Shown: positions 14,248-27,300 of the stretch, piece after piece
Numbering within the stretch: the stretch's first letter is position 1
Layout of the letters: each line of letters begins with the position of its first letter
From: Anoplolepis gracilipes
Lineage: Eukaryota; Arthropoda; Insecta; Hymenoptera; Formicidae
Length of the DNA stretch: 64,000 nt
Assembly: GCF_047496725.1 (NCBI RefSeq)
Contig: NC_132979.1
Span: 3,055,501 to 3,119,500, forward strand
Direction of reading: 5' to 3'
Notes under the pieces: model-generated
Told to the model about the DNA's origin: nothing
The model's input: only the letters and a program-made list of their open reading frames with translations
The model's database searches: none
Made by a program: the position numbers and the translations under genes

Positions 14248-15238
14248 TTTTGATGCGCTTTGACTTACGACGAACCAATAACTGTTGAAATATGTGAAGA
14301 AATTTGAAGTGCACTCTTCAGCGTTATCATCACTTTTTCACCATAACTGCGATATGATAGAATATCGCAAATTGCTTTCCATGTAAAACCACGCCTTCAT
14401 GATTAAGATATTAAAAAGTCCTCGATACAATTTGGAATTATTGTACAAAAGAAACATTATTTAAAATTATTTTGTCAGCAAATTAATTTTCGTATAAAAA
14501 ACAATTGTAATGTATAATAAATATAGTATAAATTAAAAATGTACTATTTTATATTTGTTACATTTTTCGTATCTATTAAAAAGCTGTTAAATATGTATAA
14601 TTATTAAGTATATATTATATAAGTATATATGTATATATATAATATACTTAATAGTTTTATTGAGAATTTTTTTGAGATATAGCATTAATTTTACAAAATA
14701 TAAATAGTGAACCATTCTAAGTATTTTTTCAAAACTGCAATATTTTATAATGTAATTAGTTACACTACTTAATAATTTTATAATATCTGTACAAAAAATA
14801 TCATTTCAAAGCAAAACTATTTTACACTTACTTCTCTGTTTAAATTAAAATAAATCGTCTTTAAATCATCTTATTATTACCTAACTTCTTGCTACCATAA
14901 ATATATAATATTAGTTTAAATATACAAAAAAATCTAATTAAAAAGCAAAAATTAAAACTCAAATTAAAAGCAAAGACTTGAAAGATTAAGGTAGATAATT
15001 TGCGCGTCACGTATGTGTGCATTTAATTTTTTCAGTAGTATTTGGAGTATCCTAAATAATAACTCAGTGTGGAATATTTACAGTTATTCATTTTCTATTG
15101 CGAGTTTGCTACTAAAGAATACCTTTATTTTAATTACGCACAAAACTGTATAATAATTTTAAAATCAATATGTAGCTTATCAGCAAATATTTTTTATCAG
15201 ATTTTGTTTTATAATAATTGACATTATGTTTTGCGAAG

Positions 15239-15270
<32 letters not shown>

Positions 15271-16645
15271 CGTTATCTCCAAATATTTAAGCTACGTGTA
15301 AAGTCCATTAAAAAAAAGTAAAACACGATATGGTCGTGAAATTCGTTTCTGTTAATTGACGGCATTATATCCACGTGAGCGTAACGCAATTCTATTTACT
15401 ACATCCGGTAACGTCATCGTAGACGGGCGGGTACTCTTAAAGCGTAAATAGAGAGAGCTGGGACACAGGAAGACTTGATAGTAAAGGGGACGCAAATGTA
15501 AAATGTTTACTGTTGATTGAATACACACTTGTTCAGGTTCTTTTAGCACACGAATACGAAATAAGGATGCCGACGACACTGATTTGTAAAAGCGAGGTGA
15601 TTATGTGCGATTGAATGAAATACGAGAGCAAGACGAACTAACAAGTATCGCGTCCAATCTTGGGAAAGAAAGAGATGCAAATTCGCGCATTACGCGAAAT
15701 TTAAGAAAATGAGAGAGTATCATCGCTTTTATAAAGACAATAAAATTCTTTAACAATTTAATTAACGTCAATCAGGATAATTATAATATACAAATAAATA
15801 TGACATTTAAATATTTTTTAAATATCAACTGAATAATGTAATTTTTTTATGCGAAATCATATTTATACAATTATTTTATTGGAAAGTATCGTGACACAAT
15901 ATTTTCTCTAGCGTCATAATTGCATCTATAATTTCATTTTCTTACAACTCAGTTACAGTTCATAGTTCACTAAAAATATCTATATGTACAAATCTACTTA
16001 TGTAAATAATAAATTTAATAATACAATAAATAGATTTAGTCTCTAGAAAGATATATAGATATATAGATATACAAGTGTTTAATATTAAAAATATTAATCA
16101 CAGAAATAATTTTTTACAATGTCGTAAAAATAATGTACAAAAACTTGAACGAAACTCATACAATACAATATACATTATTATAGATATTAATGTTACGCTT
16201 TGATGTGTCTTTGCTTATTGATGAGTAACGCTTAAGTCGACAAAATTAGTTAAATAAGCTGTGACATGAATACTCGCAAGCGTGAAATCTGTAAAACTGA
16301 AAAGTGTATTCACGTATATGTATGTGTGATTGTTCTTTCGAAACCATAACTTCTGTGATCGTTCTACCATGAAGAGTATAATGATACCCTTGCAGTGGTG
16401 CCCAATTTATGTGTCTTAAATGTACATAAAAAGTGACAATAGATAATGATTTATAAATGATACGTAATAGATAGCTTTGAAATAATACGTATAACAGCAA
16501 ATATTTGCAAGATTTTTCTTTATGATGACTAATGAGAAGTAATCATTAACGCGTATTGTATTAATATGTTTTGTTTAATTTTACGTGCATGATATTTATA
16601 ATTGATTTCAATTTTACAAATTAAGACAGCCATATATAAAACGTG
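14248..16645. other. Intergenic DNA between Ly6 copies B and C
   Basis: Mostly AT-rich. A (TC)n microsatellite lies at about 15239-15266. A GC-richer segment at about 15350-15600 stands out by base composition and has a 75-codon minus-strand open frame with no recognised family; it could be an old retroelement or exon remnant. No gene is called. Confidence 0.45.
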
Positions 16646-17030
16646 TTATAATATTAAGTTTAACAATTGATAAGACTCTGTGTGAATAAATACAGCTGCC
16701 CATGAAAGCACCACCCATGACAAGGTTATCATATTAATTGATACCGTATTAGCACTATTACAATAATCTGAATTACATTTTAATTTAATTGTACACTTCT
16801 CTTCTTCGGAACATTCATAGGAAGGAGAAACGCATCCACGTTCGACTACAGTCTTGTTAAAATATTCTGTATAAAAATAAATATTATTTAAATTTTTAAA
16901 ATTCTTTACTCTACTTATATAAAAGAGAAAAAGAAATAAATATGCATAATATATAAAACATTGAAATACTATATTATTAAAAATTTGTTAATTGATATAT
17001 AAAAGAGAAAATTTAAATATTTCTTGAAAC

Positions 17031-17069
<39 letters not shown>

Positions 17070-19770
17070 AAAAATTAAAATATTAAAATTTTAGTTGGAA
17101 AAATTGACTCAAGTACACAGTAAAAAATTGTGCATATGTTAAAATTTTCTTGTGTTATTGCGTGACGATTTTGATTACTATTTCAATGTAAAATTAACAT
17201 ACAGCTGATGTCATATTATTTTTATAACATTTTCATGTGTTACATTTATGTCAACTTTATACCTTAACACTTTGTGTACCTTTAGTTAGAATGAAATATT
17301 ATTTTAATTTTTGATGTGCTTTTAACACATTATTAACAATCATTTCAAACAGTCAACATGTTTCAAAGTCAGTTTAACATTATAAGAAAAGTTAAAATAA
17401 ACCTTCAATAATCATGAACTTTAAAATGTTCTATTAACATTTCTTACAAGTTATTGTAACTCTTTCATGTAGTTTTGTATTTTTACAGCACACTTAAAAT
17501 CACAATGGCAAAAATAAATGTACAATTTTGTGTCAATTATTTAACATTATTAGTTTGTTAATAAGTAACATATGAAAAATGAGATATTTTAACTTAAAAT
17601 TTAGAGTTGACTTTCTGAGGAATGTTAAAAATGTTAAAATTAGCATCTTATTTTTTACTGTGTAAATATTCTTTTATTTGCATTGACATTAAAAAGAGAA
17701 ACTAAAGCCAAAAGCATTTTTATGAAAAATATTTGTAAAAAAATCTTGAAAAAGAATTTAATTCAAAGTATAAAATATTTATTGACTTGTATACTTACGA
17801 CGTTCAATTACGGCGCAATTCCATATTTCTTCCTTTTCGGTGTCTGCTTGAACATTAGGAAGAATACTTCTACGTAATCTGTAGTGATCTGTTATTAATT
17901 AAAGAAAAGGTAAACATTAGTAAATACTGTACAGTGATCATATTTTATTCTAAATTGACAAAAAAAAAGAAAAAAATTAATAATCAAGATATCAAAAAAA
18001 GAAAATTTAAAAGATATTAAAATATCAAGTAATTTTAATTACTTATTTTATGATTACTATCAGTTCAGATCAGCTCTTTTTAACTATTATGAATGAACGC
18101 AATTATTATTTGCATTAATACAAGTAATCTGTCAAGAATTGCTTATATTATTTAAAGTCTCTTTTCATGCAATGCAATTCTCAATAGCAACTTAAAAAAT
18201 TAAATAAAGAATCTATTAACACTAAATGTAATCCGTAATGTAAAAATGTTTTGCTTAGTCTAGAAATTCTCTTGTTTCTTTTAAATTGCAATTAATCATT
18301 AAACGGTTATATTCTTTTACTCTACGTAAATTATATTACATTTTATATTATTTTTTTGCTGAGAGATTATTAAGCTGCTTAATTAACCCTATTAAATTTA
18401 ATTTATTTCAATAAACGTAAAACTTATTTCCTACATACCTTTTGCATTATTATTTAGTTTCTTATTTAACATCGCCGAATTATTGTCAAACTTTTTGATT
18501 GTCATTTGGCTAAGTGAGGAAGAGTTTGTCTTGGTCGGGGTTGTCTCGGCCGAGGTTGTCTCGGATGGGGTTGTCTCGGACGAGGTTGTCTCGGTCGGGG
18601 TTATCTCGGACGAGGTTGTCTCGGTTGGGGTTGTCTCGGTCGAGGTTGTCTCGGACGAGGTTGTCTCGGACGAGGTTGTCTTGGTCGGGGTTGTCTCGGT
18701 CGAGGTTGTCTCGGTCGGGGTTGTCTCGGTTGGGGTTGTCTCGGTCGGGGTTGTCTCGGTCGGGGTTGTTTCGGATGAGGTAGTCTCGGTCGGGGTTGTT
18801 TCGGATGGGGTAGTCTCGGTCGGGGTTGTCTCGGTCGGGGTTGTCTCGGTCGGGGTTGTCTCGGTCGGGGTTGTCTCGGTCGGGGTTGTTTCGGATGAGG
18901 TAGTCTCGGTCGGGGTTGTTTCGGATGGGGTAGTCTCGGTCGGGGTTGTCTCGGTCGGGGTTGTCTCGGTCGGGGTTGTTTCGGATGGGGTAGTCTCGGT
19001 CGGGGTGGTTTCGGTCGGAGTTGTGTCGGTCGGAGTTGTCTCGGTCGGAGTTGTCTCGGTTGGAGTTGTCTCGGTTGGAGTTGTCTCGGACGGGGTTGCC
19101 TCGGTCGGGGTTGTTTCGGATGGGGTTGTCTCGGTCGGGGTTGTTTCGGATGGGGTTGTCTCGGTCGGGGTTGTCTCGGTCGAAGTTGTTTTGGTCGGGG
19201 TTGTCTCGGTCGAGGTTGTTTTAGTTGGCGATGTGGTTGTCAAAGATTCACATTCTTCAACTTTTATGTCGGAGTGTGGTCCATTCGCACAATTGGCATC
19301 GTCTATTGAGTTACATGAATAACATTTCAATGTTTCCCCTTGAAATGATAAAGTATGAGATTAGTAAAAATATTTTTGCATATACCTGTATAAAATGTAA
19401 ATGTAAAGCGTAAATGTTATTGTTTTAATTAATTAGAATTTTTCAAATTGTTTTAATATCAATTTTGACAATATATTTTATTTTATTAATTTGTTAAAGA
19501 CTATTTGCATAACAATTGATGACATTTATCAATTCCCAAGTAAACTTTGCTGTGCAGAGAAATATGTTAATTAAGACAAAAATTAAATGATATATTATAC
19601 ACACATCTATTGTGCAATTTAACTTTTTTTTAAATTAATTTTTGATAGACTTTTTAGTAATTTTTAATAAGTTATTATTGAATTATAAGAGGTTTATATC
19701 GTATACCTGAATGAAGAATAGCATATGTAATTATAGAAATGATCACTAAAGAACGATTTTGCTTTTTCAT
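16646..19770 (-). CDS. Ly6-type protein with an inserted mucin-like repeat, copy C
   Basis: Four exons with phase-1 junctions throughout: 19707-19770, 18439-19338, 17799-17888 and 16646-16866, giving 424 residues. Residues 1-21 are the signal peptide. Exon 2 starts the Ly6 domain (CYSC at 27-30, then NC and EEC), then runs into about 235 residues of PTETT/PSETT pentapeptides and an Asn/Lys-rich end. Exon 3 (WNC) and exon 4 (RGC, YEC, EKC, KLKC, DYCNSAN) resume the domain, followed by a hydrophobic tail. There are still ten cysteines: one expected in exon 3 is missing and an extra one sits in exon 4. The Thr/Ser density predicts heavy O-glycosylation, giving a mucin-like stalk or shield at the cell surface (inference). 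The donor after the repeat (AAAAG followed by GTATG) lies just before an in-frame stop, so the repeat must be spliced to exons 3-4 to gain an anchor. Alternatively, an unspliced form would be secreted. Confidence 0.78.
17116..17662. mobile_element. MITE-like element in an intron of Ly6 copy C
   Basis: Terminal inverted repeats CACAGTAAAAAAT at 17116 and ATTTTTTACTGTG ending at 17662 bound about 547 bp, flanked on both sides by TA (17114-17115 and 17663-17664). The interior is rich in GTTAAAA/TTAACA motifs and has no coding capacity. TA flanks are typical of Tc1/mariner-type nonautonomous elements. It lies between exons 3 and 4 of Ly6 copy C. Confidence 0.6.
18526..19230 (-). repeat. 15-bp coding minisatellite (about 47 units)
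   Basis: Tandem units of the type TTGTCTCGGTCGGGG (plus strand) continue in frame for about 705 bp. On the minus strand they encode Pro-(Thr/Ser)-Glu-Thr-Thr pentapeptides. Variants such as GGTCGAGG, GGATGGGG and GGACGAGG mix locally, which suggests unequal exchange or slippage. A near-identical higher-order block seems repeated within it (compare 18770-18820 with 18890-18940). Confidence 0.95.
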
Positions 19771-22640
19771 TTTTGATGTGTCTTGATTTACGTCGAACCA
19801 ACAACTGTCACGGTACATAAAGAAATCTAGATGCACTTTCCAACGTTATTATCGATTTTCATCATATAGCTAACCGCGATAAACGTTAAATTATCGCAAG
19901 TATGGCTGTCAATGCTATCATCTCCATGATGCGATCTAGAGATTAAGACACAAAAAATGAATTATCAGGGACACACTGTTTCCAATACCTCGTTGCAATT
20001 ATACTTTTTATGACATTGAAACAGAATAGCTTAAAAAATTGTTATTAGCAAAAGAATGTTTTGTTTTTTAACATATATATAATATAATAAATATAACATA
20101 AATTACATATAGAAAATATATTATTTTTGTAAAGTGTTACTTTTTTATTATTTTAGAAAACGTTATAAATTTTAAAAAAGACAATCTTTTAGGATATTAA
20201 TTTTGAAAACTTAATATGATTTTTTAAGTGAAATTTATTAATTATATTTTAAACAGGTTTTTTTATCATAACTCGAAAAATATGAAACAGATTTGACAGA
20301 TTCATAATTAATGTTATGTACAAGGAATACATGTCCTGCAACATCTACATTTACGCATGAAAATTACGCAATCATAATTTCGACTGTATTTCGGCGCTAT
20401 GTGTCATTACGAGCTTATTGGGGTTGCAATTAAAGAATAAGCAATTGCTTAATTAGTAAGAATTGCAATTATTTCTGTCGCATAGAACGTGTCAAAATAA
20501 GCGGATCTGATTAAGATTTAGATTCGAAGACAAAATTGTAATTACTTTTATGTTTCCTGTTCGATTAATTTTTAATTTTTAATTTTTAATTAACATTCTT
20601 GACATAGCAAGTGAGATTTTTTTGATAAAATGGTATATTGATAAAATGATATTCGGTGAAAATAAATTTTCGCTCATGTGCATATTATACGATTTTCTCG
20701 AAAGCAAAAGAATCATTTGAGAGATAAGCTATCATTACGTTATCGATGGAAAAAGCCTCGTTGACTTATTTCTTTGTCATTCGCGGCACGAGAAATCGAG
20801 AAACCGTGAAATCGCATCCATTCAGGATTTTTCAATTTTATGTAAACGTTGTGTTGATTCCACAAAGACGGAGTTCACAAAGTATCTGGGATTTTTCAAT
20901 TTTATTTGAACATTTATTGATTCCACAAGGACAAAGTCCACAAAGTATTCTTTTAACTTTCTTAATTGTTAATATTGAATAATATTTTATTTACAGTAAA
21001 ATAATCTTTGTTAAGATTGGATTTGCCAAATATATATTAATCTTGATCATACAATTATCTGATTGATAAGAAAAAGAACAAATAAAAAAAAAGAATAAAT
21101 TAAATAAAACAAAAATAAATATAAATTAAGCTTTGCCTTGAATCCGAAACAGGATTAACAGTCAAGAGGCTTATAAATTGCTCGGTAACATCGATATCAT
21201 CGATATCTAAATAATTATTTACACAAACTCGCATGACCGATATAATATCAAGTTTTGAAATATTAGGCTTCTTTTCGCAGAGTAAAATTCTTTATCTCTG
21301 AAAAATGTATTACAAAGGTATGTATTACAAAGGAATAATTTTCCATTAGATAATTTATAATTTTCATGTGTAATGAAAGCGATGAATAATCGATAGATCA
21401 TTAACAAAATTATTGGCAAAAAATAATAAATAATAGTATTTCTGATTTTGAGTTCTCTGATTCGAGTTCGAAAGTATCAGAAACTAGTAATTGTATTGAG
21501 AAACTGCGTCGAACAACATGTGTTTCCTACGAGGCGCGATAGAATCAGGGAACAATTATGTGAAAGGGGAGAACCCTGTACGCAGTACAGGGATATCCAC
21601 TAAAGCGTGAAGGTATTCTCTTCCCACGCTTAAACTGTGAAATAACAATAATGCTCATTACAGATGCTTTGCCGCTTCTAGTTATTCGACGCCAACGTGT
21701 TTTCCCCTTGGCATTTCTTTAAATTTCTTTCCGCTGTGCTAAATCGAGTCCTTTTGATTAGGTACTAACGTCTCCTCTTGATTAGGTAAAACGACTCCTT
21801 TTTCTATTTTTTCCTCTCTTCTTTTATTATATATAATATATAATCTTGAAACAAATAATATTTGTGATCTTCGCTCGTGATAATATTAACTTTCTATAAA
21901 TAGTCTTTAAATAAATTATAATAGACTATTTATTTTTAATGTGGCGAAACAAACATAATATTATTACAGATTGTGCTATAAAGTAATGGAGAAAAATTTG
22001 TTATATTATAAAGATTGCGTAGACAATTAATAATTATTATAATAATCACAAGTTTTAAATATTGTTGTAAAATGATAAAAAACATGAGCATATTGCAAAA
22101 TACTAAATATTAACAAAATTACAAATATATACGCAAATTCTTTGTCTATTTAAAGATATAGATTTGTTTTAATAACTTTTTGTAATAAATCTGATATTTC
22201 GCAACAGAATTTTATCATCAAAAATATTGAAATTTATTTATGCGGAATATATAATCGGGTTATAATAATATATTTCAACTTGCATTTCTAAAAGTTGATT
22301 CTTTTTTTCCTGGCCTCGGAGCATATATCAAACTAATAACTAATACAATAGTATTTTACGAAAAAGTTCAAAATCTGATGCATCTATTGTATGTACATTA
22401 TTCGCATGGAATAACATTGTAGTAAAATTCAGGCCGTACGAAATCTACTAAGCTTGCGAAATGAGTTTCGCGTGCCTTGTTATTTTTACTCAATCGGCAA
22501 AAGAAAATATATCTGCGATTGCTCTCACAGATTTCACATTTGATTATCTGACGACAGAAGGCGAGTGTTAATAATTACTTGTTATATCTGCCCTTTAACG
22601 TCAAATCTTATTAATAGACTAAAAATTTCGTATAGATAAT

Positions 22641-22691
<51 letters not shown>

Positions 22692-23142
22692 ATTAAACCT
22701 GAACTTTAAATTATCTTGTATGCAATAAATGAGACTAATAATTTATTATTTTTGCAAATTGTAGATGTGATTTTTATTATGTTATTAACAATAACTAAAT
22801 AACTGGTTCATGTGAAAGATATTTTGAACTAAATTTTGTATGCTTGCTGAAAATAAGAGCATATCAAATATAAATCATACTTGTATAACACGGATATACC
22901 TGTATATTCCTACAAAGTGTATTTTGATAGGTAATGATAATAAAATAATGTAATTATATATTTTTTTTACATTTTACATAATCCGGACATTAAAAATGTT
23001 ATTTTGAGAGCAATTTTTCATAATATCATGGATAAATTATCATATAGAATAAAAATAATTGAAATTCTACTAAAATATATTGTGTCATAATTACTTTATC
23101 ATAACCTTTTTGTGTCATTTAAAGTGTTTGTAATGTCACTTG
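19771..23142. other. Spacer between the Ly6 cluster and the peptide array
   Basis: No gene is recognised. Contents: a two-unit tandem duplication of about 63 bp at 20822-20948 (GGATTTTTCAATTTTAT starts both units), an (AT)n microsatellite at about 22645-22684, and from about 21880 onward sequence repeated upstream of other peptide units (for example CAAATTCTTTGTCTATTTAA near 22134 and again near 35230). Confidence 0.5.
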
Positions 23143-23799
23143 TTATATAGATATCGTATATTTAGAGAATATAGAAATAATTCTATCAAGTGCACTTTTT
23201 AAGTCAGAATCTATATTTCGCTGCAATATAAAAAAAGATAATTAAAATTTAATTTTTTATATACATAACTTTGTTTAATTATTATATACCAACATATACA
23301 TAGACAATATTGCGATTACATTATATATATATAAACATTATATGTGTTAAAATACACACTATAAAATAATTTTTTACATAAAAATTTTTATTTACAAACA
23401 AATAAATTTATTGTTAATATTTTATAATATTCTACATATTATTCTACACATATACTCTTATAATATACATTATTTTATATATATAATTTTGATGTAAAAA
23501 CACAAAAGAAAAAATATACATATAATGTTATTTGTTTTCTATGTATTATACAAACATTACGTTACAGTTACTTGTAATATGAAATTATCAATTATTTATT
23601 TATTAATAATTAAATATATAAATATAAATATTATAAAATTCAAAAAATACATTTGTTATATTTATTAAATAAAAGTTATACCTTAGCTCGTAATAGAGGA
23701 GCAGGATCCGATGCAGTTAATGGTTTAGACATTGACATCAAAGATCGAGACAACCGCAAAAATGGTAACTAACAAAAATATATATGTCATGGTATTCGT
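23143..23799 (-). pseudogene. Secreted-peptide precursor, broken copy (unit 1)
   Basis: Exon 1 lies at 23682-23799 and exon 2 at 23143-23220. Compared with its paralogues, exon 1 has ACG in place of the start ATG and is 118 nt long (one base over a phase-0 length). This creates a frameshift and an in-frame stop after the signal-peptide region. An ATG three codons downstream (23790) could start translation but meets that stop. Exon 2 keeps a good CAG acceptor and an open 25-residue frame, amphipathic and without cysteine (IISIFSK near its end). The promoter block upstream is preserved. The likely state is a recently silenced toxin- or defence-like peptide gene; the broken reading is described as it stands. 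Confidence 0.72.
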
Positions 23800-23865
23800 T
23801 ATTGCAGACTTATGAAGGACTAATCTAAAAATTTTGAATTAAAGAAATATCTTTATAGTGCTTCT

Positions 23866-24010
23866 CAATTTATACAACAAAAAGTCGTGATCTGAACATC
23901 ATAAATATTATCTAATCTAAAAAATTCTAACATTTATTAAGACTATTAAATTTTATTTAAGCGTTACTTTTTTTTTAATTCAAGATAAAGTAGAGTTTAT
24001 TGCTATATAT
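23866..24010 (-). promoter_or_regulatory. Conserved promoter block, unit 1
   Basis: This is a copy of the block found upstream of every peptide unit: a TATA-like string (minus strand TTGTATAAATTG) about 75 nt before the start position, then a conserved run that includes TCACGA, ATAATATTTATGATG and a distal Lys-codon-like purine tract (CTTGAATT / ACTCTACTTTATC on the plus strand). Confidence 0.6.
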
Positions 24011-24309
24011 AATATTGCTTAAAAATAAGAAGCATGGTAGTTTTAATATTATTCTTTTCGTCGTGCTAAATCGGCTTCTTTGATTATTAGAACAAAAAAA
24101 GCGATTCCCTTTTTTCCTATTTTTCTATTATACATCTACTATAATTCTATTATACATTCTATTATAATCGACGTAGTCTTGAAATACAAACATGACTAGC
24201 TTATACGAACTTTCGGCTAATTCGAAAAATCTATTTTTTTTAGAAAAAAATATGTAAGATGCATAGGTGAAGAACTATACAAGTAATTTTCGAAAAATTT
24301 TTCCATATG

Positions 24310-24352
<43 letters not shown>

Positions 24353-27300
24353 GATTATTATCAGATAATGCGATATTTTTTTTTTCTTATCGTTTTACTT
24401 GTTGTTCAACAAACACAAGTTCTCGATGTCTTCAATATCGATCGATATGCGTCAACGTGTACTCACATGTGTCGTAAAAAAATTACCAAGTTAGATAAGA
24501 ATATCTGATTGGTATCAGTAAATGGATTTGTTGTTCAACTGCGAAGGGATCGTCCATATGTTGCAACAGTTGCGAAATGTAACTGATATAGGTACGTCGA
24601 GCAAATTTATGGTAATGAACATAATACATCAGGATAATGCTTTATACGATGTTTCCGCATCTTAATTATACTTTCTTCGATAGATCAAAGTCATTTAGTT
24701 TTACATGCAGCGAAAGCGTAGCGCTTCCCTCTTAATGCACCTGGAGTTCGTTGACATAAACGATATAAAGGTTATTTATTTTGAGAAAAACGCAACGATG
24801 TGTTAAACAAGCGGGCGAAGGAACATAAAATTCGTGCATTAATGTACTTAATTCTAGTGCATTTACCCTATTCAAACTTATTAATATTTTTAATGTTACA
24901 AATGATTTATTAAAAGTTCACACAAGATAAAGCTAAAAATAAAGATGAGACAAATTCTTATCGATTCCTGAAAGATAAACAATGCCTATGTTGTGCAATC
25001 ATCAGAGTTTTGTCGCAATAATTTCAAATTAGAATTTACACGCATTCTCCACTCATAATTTGTTCTCCTCGTACAGAGATTTTCGTGCTTTATAATATTG
25101 CAGGGATGTATGTAGGAAGAAAAACGGCATAGAATACGTCGGATGTAGATAGATACATATACAGGAAGTATATAATATTCTGAAGATGATACATAAGGGA
25201 AAACTGATGCACGTACGCCCGTTTTACACTAATATTATCAAGAGATGATTGCAACTGCAACGAGACGAAAATGTCGAGATTGACATTTCAGCGTCTCGCG
25301 TTTCACGAGTCTTTGAACGTTTCATGATTCAATATATATCATATAGAAATAAATTTATAGTAAAATAAAGATGCAAATGAAATATTCAGTATAAATCTAA
25401 TTTCTCTCTTTAAAAGTATTTAATAAATCTATTTTTCACGAATATTTACACGATTCTGACAATGTTGTAATCTTCAATGCAATTTTTAAATTTTGTAATG
25501 CAAACGAATATAATGAAACTTGTCTAAAAAATAATATAATAAAAATAATAGATTAAAAATAATGAATATATATTAATAAAGCTGAAAGATAAATTCTAAA
25601 TTATAGATAAGAATAAAAGAAAAAAGGCCATTGTAATGAAACTTTAAAAAATAATAGTAGTCAAAATTTTTCTTTTACTTTTAATTTTTATTTTAACATA
25701 TATTTCGATATTTTAAGCACACATTTAGATTATTTTCTTGTGAAACTTCTTAATTTATATATCCATAGTATCTTTTAGAGATTTAAAAAAATTCTTTTTT
25801 AAATCTCCAACAATAAATATAAGAAATGGTTTGTTTATCTATTTATTTGCCTTAAGGTATAAGTGAAGTGTATAAAGTGTAAGGTAAAGTAAAAGTTCAA
25901 TAAAAATTGAATGTATTGAAATTTTTTTAGAATCATGATAAAATTGGACTAAAAATAGGAGCAAAGTTTATCGGATACACTCCATGTCAATTAATATTTT
26001 TCACAACACTAACAATCATAAATCATCTTTCCGTGATTAAAAACAGTAGTTTATTTTACTATATATATCTAACAATTTGTTTTTTTTAATAAAAATGATG
26101 TATAGCAACTCAGTTTATCAATTTTATCGCTAAATGTTTTTAAGATGCTGGGGCAAAAAGAGTTCACAACTTCAAACGAAAATTTCTCAATTCCGTAAGA
26201 TTTCCCGATTTCTCGTTTATGTCGTACTTATCATAAAAAAGGGCACTTTGTTTTAAGAGCAATCTCATTGGATAGCGAGAAAAGAGAACCTCATTTTTCC
26301 GCGCTCCGTTAATCTACGAGAACGTACAACGAGCGAACGTTGAAGGAGATAGGACGACCAATCTCTCGAACCAGTTGTGAACTTAATCCCATGATCTTCC
26401 TACGAGCTTTGCACATACAATGCGCTTACCGTTAAATTAATATTAACCACCTGCAGCGTCGTCGTTTCGTAAATATTTCTACATATCACGTTCCGCAAAA
26501 GCGCGAGAGTCTCTTCTTGTTATTTTATTATTTCTCTATCCAACAATTTTCATATCGGTCTTAGTACTTTCTCAAAATGATTTCATAATTTTGAATTACA
26601 TAACAATTGTTATTATATTATTGCATAACAAGGGAATATATGAGGAAATGAGGAGATAAAAGATAAACAAATGCAAAAAATAATAAGAAATGTAAAATTG
26701 TGACTGTTTGTTTTTCGTTTTTAAATTCTAGATTGGAACATGAGACTAAATATATTTGATAAAATTTAATCTCCATTGAGATATTGATACATTTTTTACC
26801 ACAATATCTTTGCATTTTATCGATATCTTTTATAAGATGTCTAACAAAGTTCTTGAGAAAAAAGTAAAAAGAAAACAAATATAATACAAGTTACTCTCTA
26901 TATTTATTGTACAGATTGTTATTAGATTAGATATTACTTAGATACTAATTAGATTTGATTGAGTTAATAAATTTATAAATTTTATTATATAGGTATGAAA
27001 AATATATATTTTTGAAAGTTTTCGTAAAAGTTTAAAATTACTTTCATATTTAATTAACATTTGTCATTCAATCATTATCTTTACAAGCTAAAGATGAAAC
27101 TAAAATGAAATTAAAAATAAAATTAATTTACTCGTATAACATATTTTATCACTTTGAAATATCTTAAAGAAACTTAAGAAATTTTCTACAACATTTTTAT
27201 CAGACTGCAATGTTATATCAGATAAAATAAGAGCTTCAATGATTAAGTACTTTCGATAAAAGTGTAAATTATACGTTACTTCTTTATATTTTTACTTTTT

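Noticed and set aside
16246..16500. 84-codon minus-strand frame just downstream of Ly6 copy C
   Set aside because: No cysteine pattern, signal peptide or splice continuity with the Ly6 exons; AT-rich chance frame.
18483..19322. 279-codon plus-strand frame rich in Val-Val-Ser-Val-Gly
   Set aside because: It is the antisense reading of the 15-bp coding minisatellite. The minus-strand frame joins to splice sites and Ly6 cysteines; this one does not.
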